Part shown: positions 63,867 through 64,000 of the stretch, in pieces
How the letters are laid out: every line of letters begins with the position of its first letter
How positions within the stretch are numbered: the stretch's first letter is position 1
NCBI RefSeq assembly: GCF_021044565.1
Contig: NZ_CP087997.1
Location: 868,001 to 932,000 of the forward strand
Source of the DNA: Subtercola endophyticus
Lineage (GTDB): Bacteria > Actinomycetota > Actinomycetes > Actinomycetales > Microbacteriaceae
Direction: 5' to 3'
Length of the DNA: 64,000 nucleotides
The notes under the pieces: model-generated
Databases searched by the model: none
The model's input: the letters and a program-made list of their open reading frames with translations, nothing else
What the model was told of the DNA's origin: nothing
Made by a program: the position numbers and the translations under genes

Positions 63867-64000
63867 ATGGGAAGCGCAAGCAGACTAGCTCTGACGTCGT
63901 CGAACGCCGCTCTTGCGGCCGTCGCGCCGGGTGCGTTGACGTTGTCGGTGGGCGAAGACCTCTTCGCCGCCGGCCGCATCATCGGTGCCTCGGCTCAGTT
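63867..64000 (+). CDS. atpH: ATP synthase subunit delta, 5' end only
   Basis: The first 44 codons are visible (MGSASRLALTSSNAALAAV..., GEDLFAAGRIIGASAQ), the typical N-terminal helices of actinobacterial AtpH. The gene runs off the right edge. It begins 2 nt after the atpF stop. Confidence 0.92.
   Translation, partial: MGSASRLALTSSNAALAAVAPGALTLSVGEDLFAAGRIIGASAQ

Overview
The window is high-GC DNA of an actinobacterium, most likely family Microbacteriaceae. The evidence is the GC-rich codon use, a SigH/RsrA-type mycothiol stress pair beside aroA, a fused Kgd-type 2-oxoglutarate decarboxylase/dehydrogenase, GuaB1, many apparently leaderless genes, and the order argS-lysA-hom-thrC-thrB-rho-prfA-prmC-sua5-wecA-atpIBEFH, which is also the order around Rv1292-Rv1307 in Mycobacterium tuberculosis. 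No species can be named from sequence alone.

Layout. 1-8.5 kb: aroA (cut by the left edge), a SigH-like sigma factor with its zinc anti-sigma factor, two strong hairpins, an IS481-family insertion sequence sitting on the stop codon of kgd, kgd, and divergent guaB1. 8.5-20.7 kb: two CNNM/HlyC membrane proteins, an Old Yellow Enzyme, the NAD(P)HX repair dehydratase, a YceI lipid-binding protein, a GT87-type membrane glycosyltransferase, a thiamine-binding-type protein, an MFS exporter, and a histidine kinase / membrane protein / response regulator module. 20.7-29.7 kb: metX and metY, an SDR, a phosphoribosyltransferase, an S51-type peptidase-like protein, ung, a GNAT, a DinB protein, an amidase, and a stand-alone siderophore-interacting-protein (SIP) domain behind an iron box. 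29.7-42.7 kb: accessory and metabolic genes (HNH/DUF222 protein, a four-gene flavoprotein/crotonase/SDR operon, arginase-like protein, F420-reductase-like protein, GATase, MarR-MATE pair, thioesterase-RraA pair, AHSA1 protein) and tRNA-Arg(CCG). 42.7-64 kb: a transglutaminase-like protein and the conserved argS-to-atp block. That block is interrupted by two DUF2993 genes, a DUF4333 lipoprotein and an AbiEi/nuclease-like gene.

How the genes work together. lysA, hom, thrC and thrB make lysine and threonine from the aspartate family; metX and metY take the homoserine branch to methionine. prfA and prmC are a release factor and the enzyme that methylates it. The last genes encode the Fo part of ATP synthase. 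sigH-rsrA is a thiol-oxidative stress switch. marR-MATE is a self-regulated efflux unit.

What stands out. (1) A family of about 70-bp palindromic intergenic repeats, five copies in 64 kb. Two oppositely oriented copies flank the nuclease-like gene that interrupts the conserved prmC-sua5 junction. (2) A stand-alone SIP domain with a near-consensus DtxR/IdeR iron box. (3) The IS481 element at a CTAG target, where the two target copies touch the stop codons of both converging genes. (4) Many 15-17 bp tandem repeats at gene ends and in linkers, and one exact-period 100-bp tandem repeat. (5) Widespread TANNNT boxes 6-9 nt before start codons, which predict leaderless mRNAs, some apparently with tiny leader ORFs. 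(6) Unusual protein tails: an Ala/Lys-rich tail on SigH and a roughly 500-residue disordered region in Rho. I found no CRISPR array, prophage or biosynthetic cluster.
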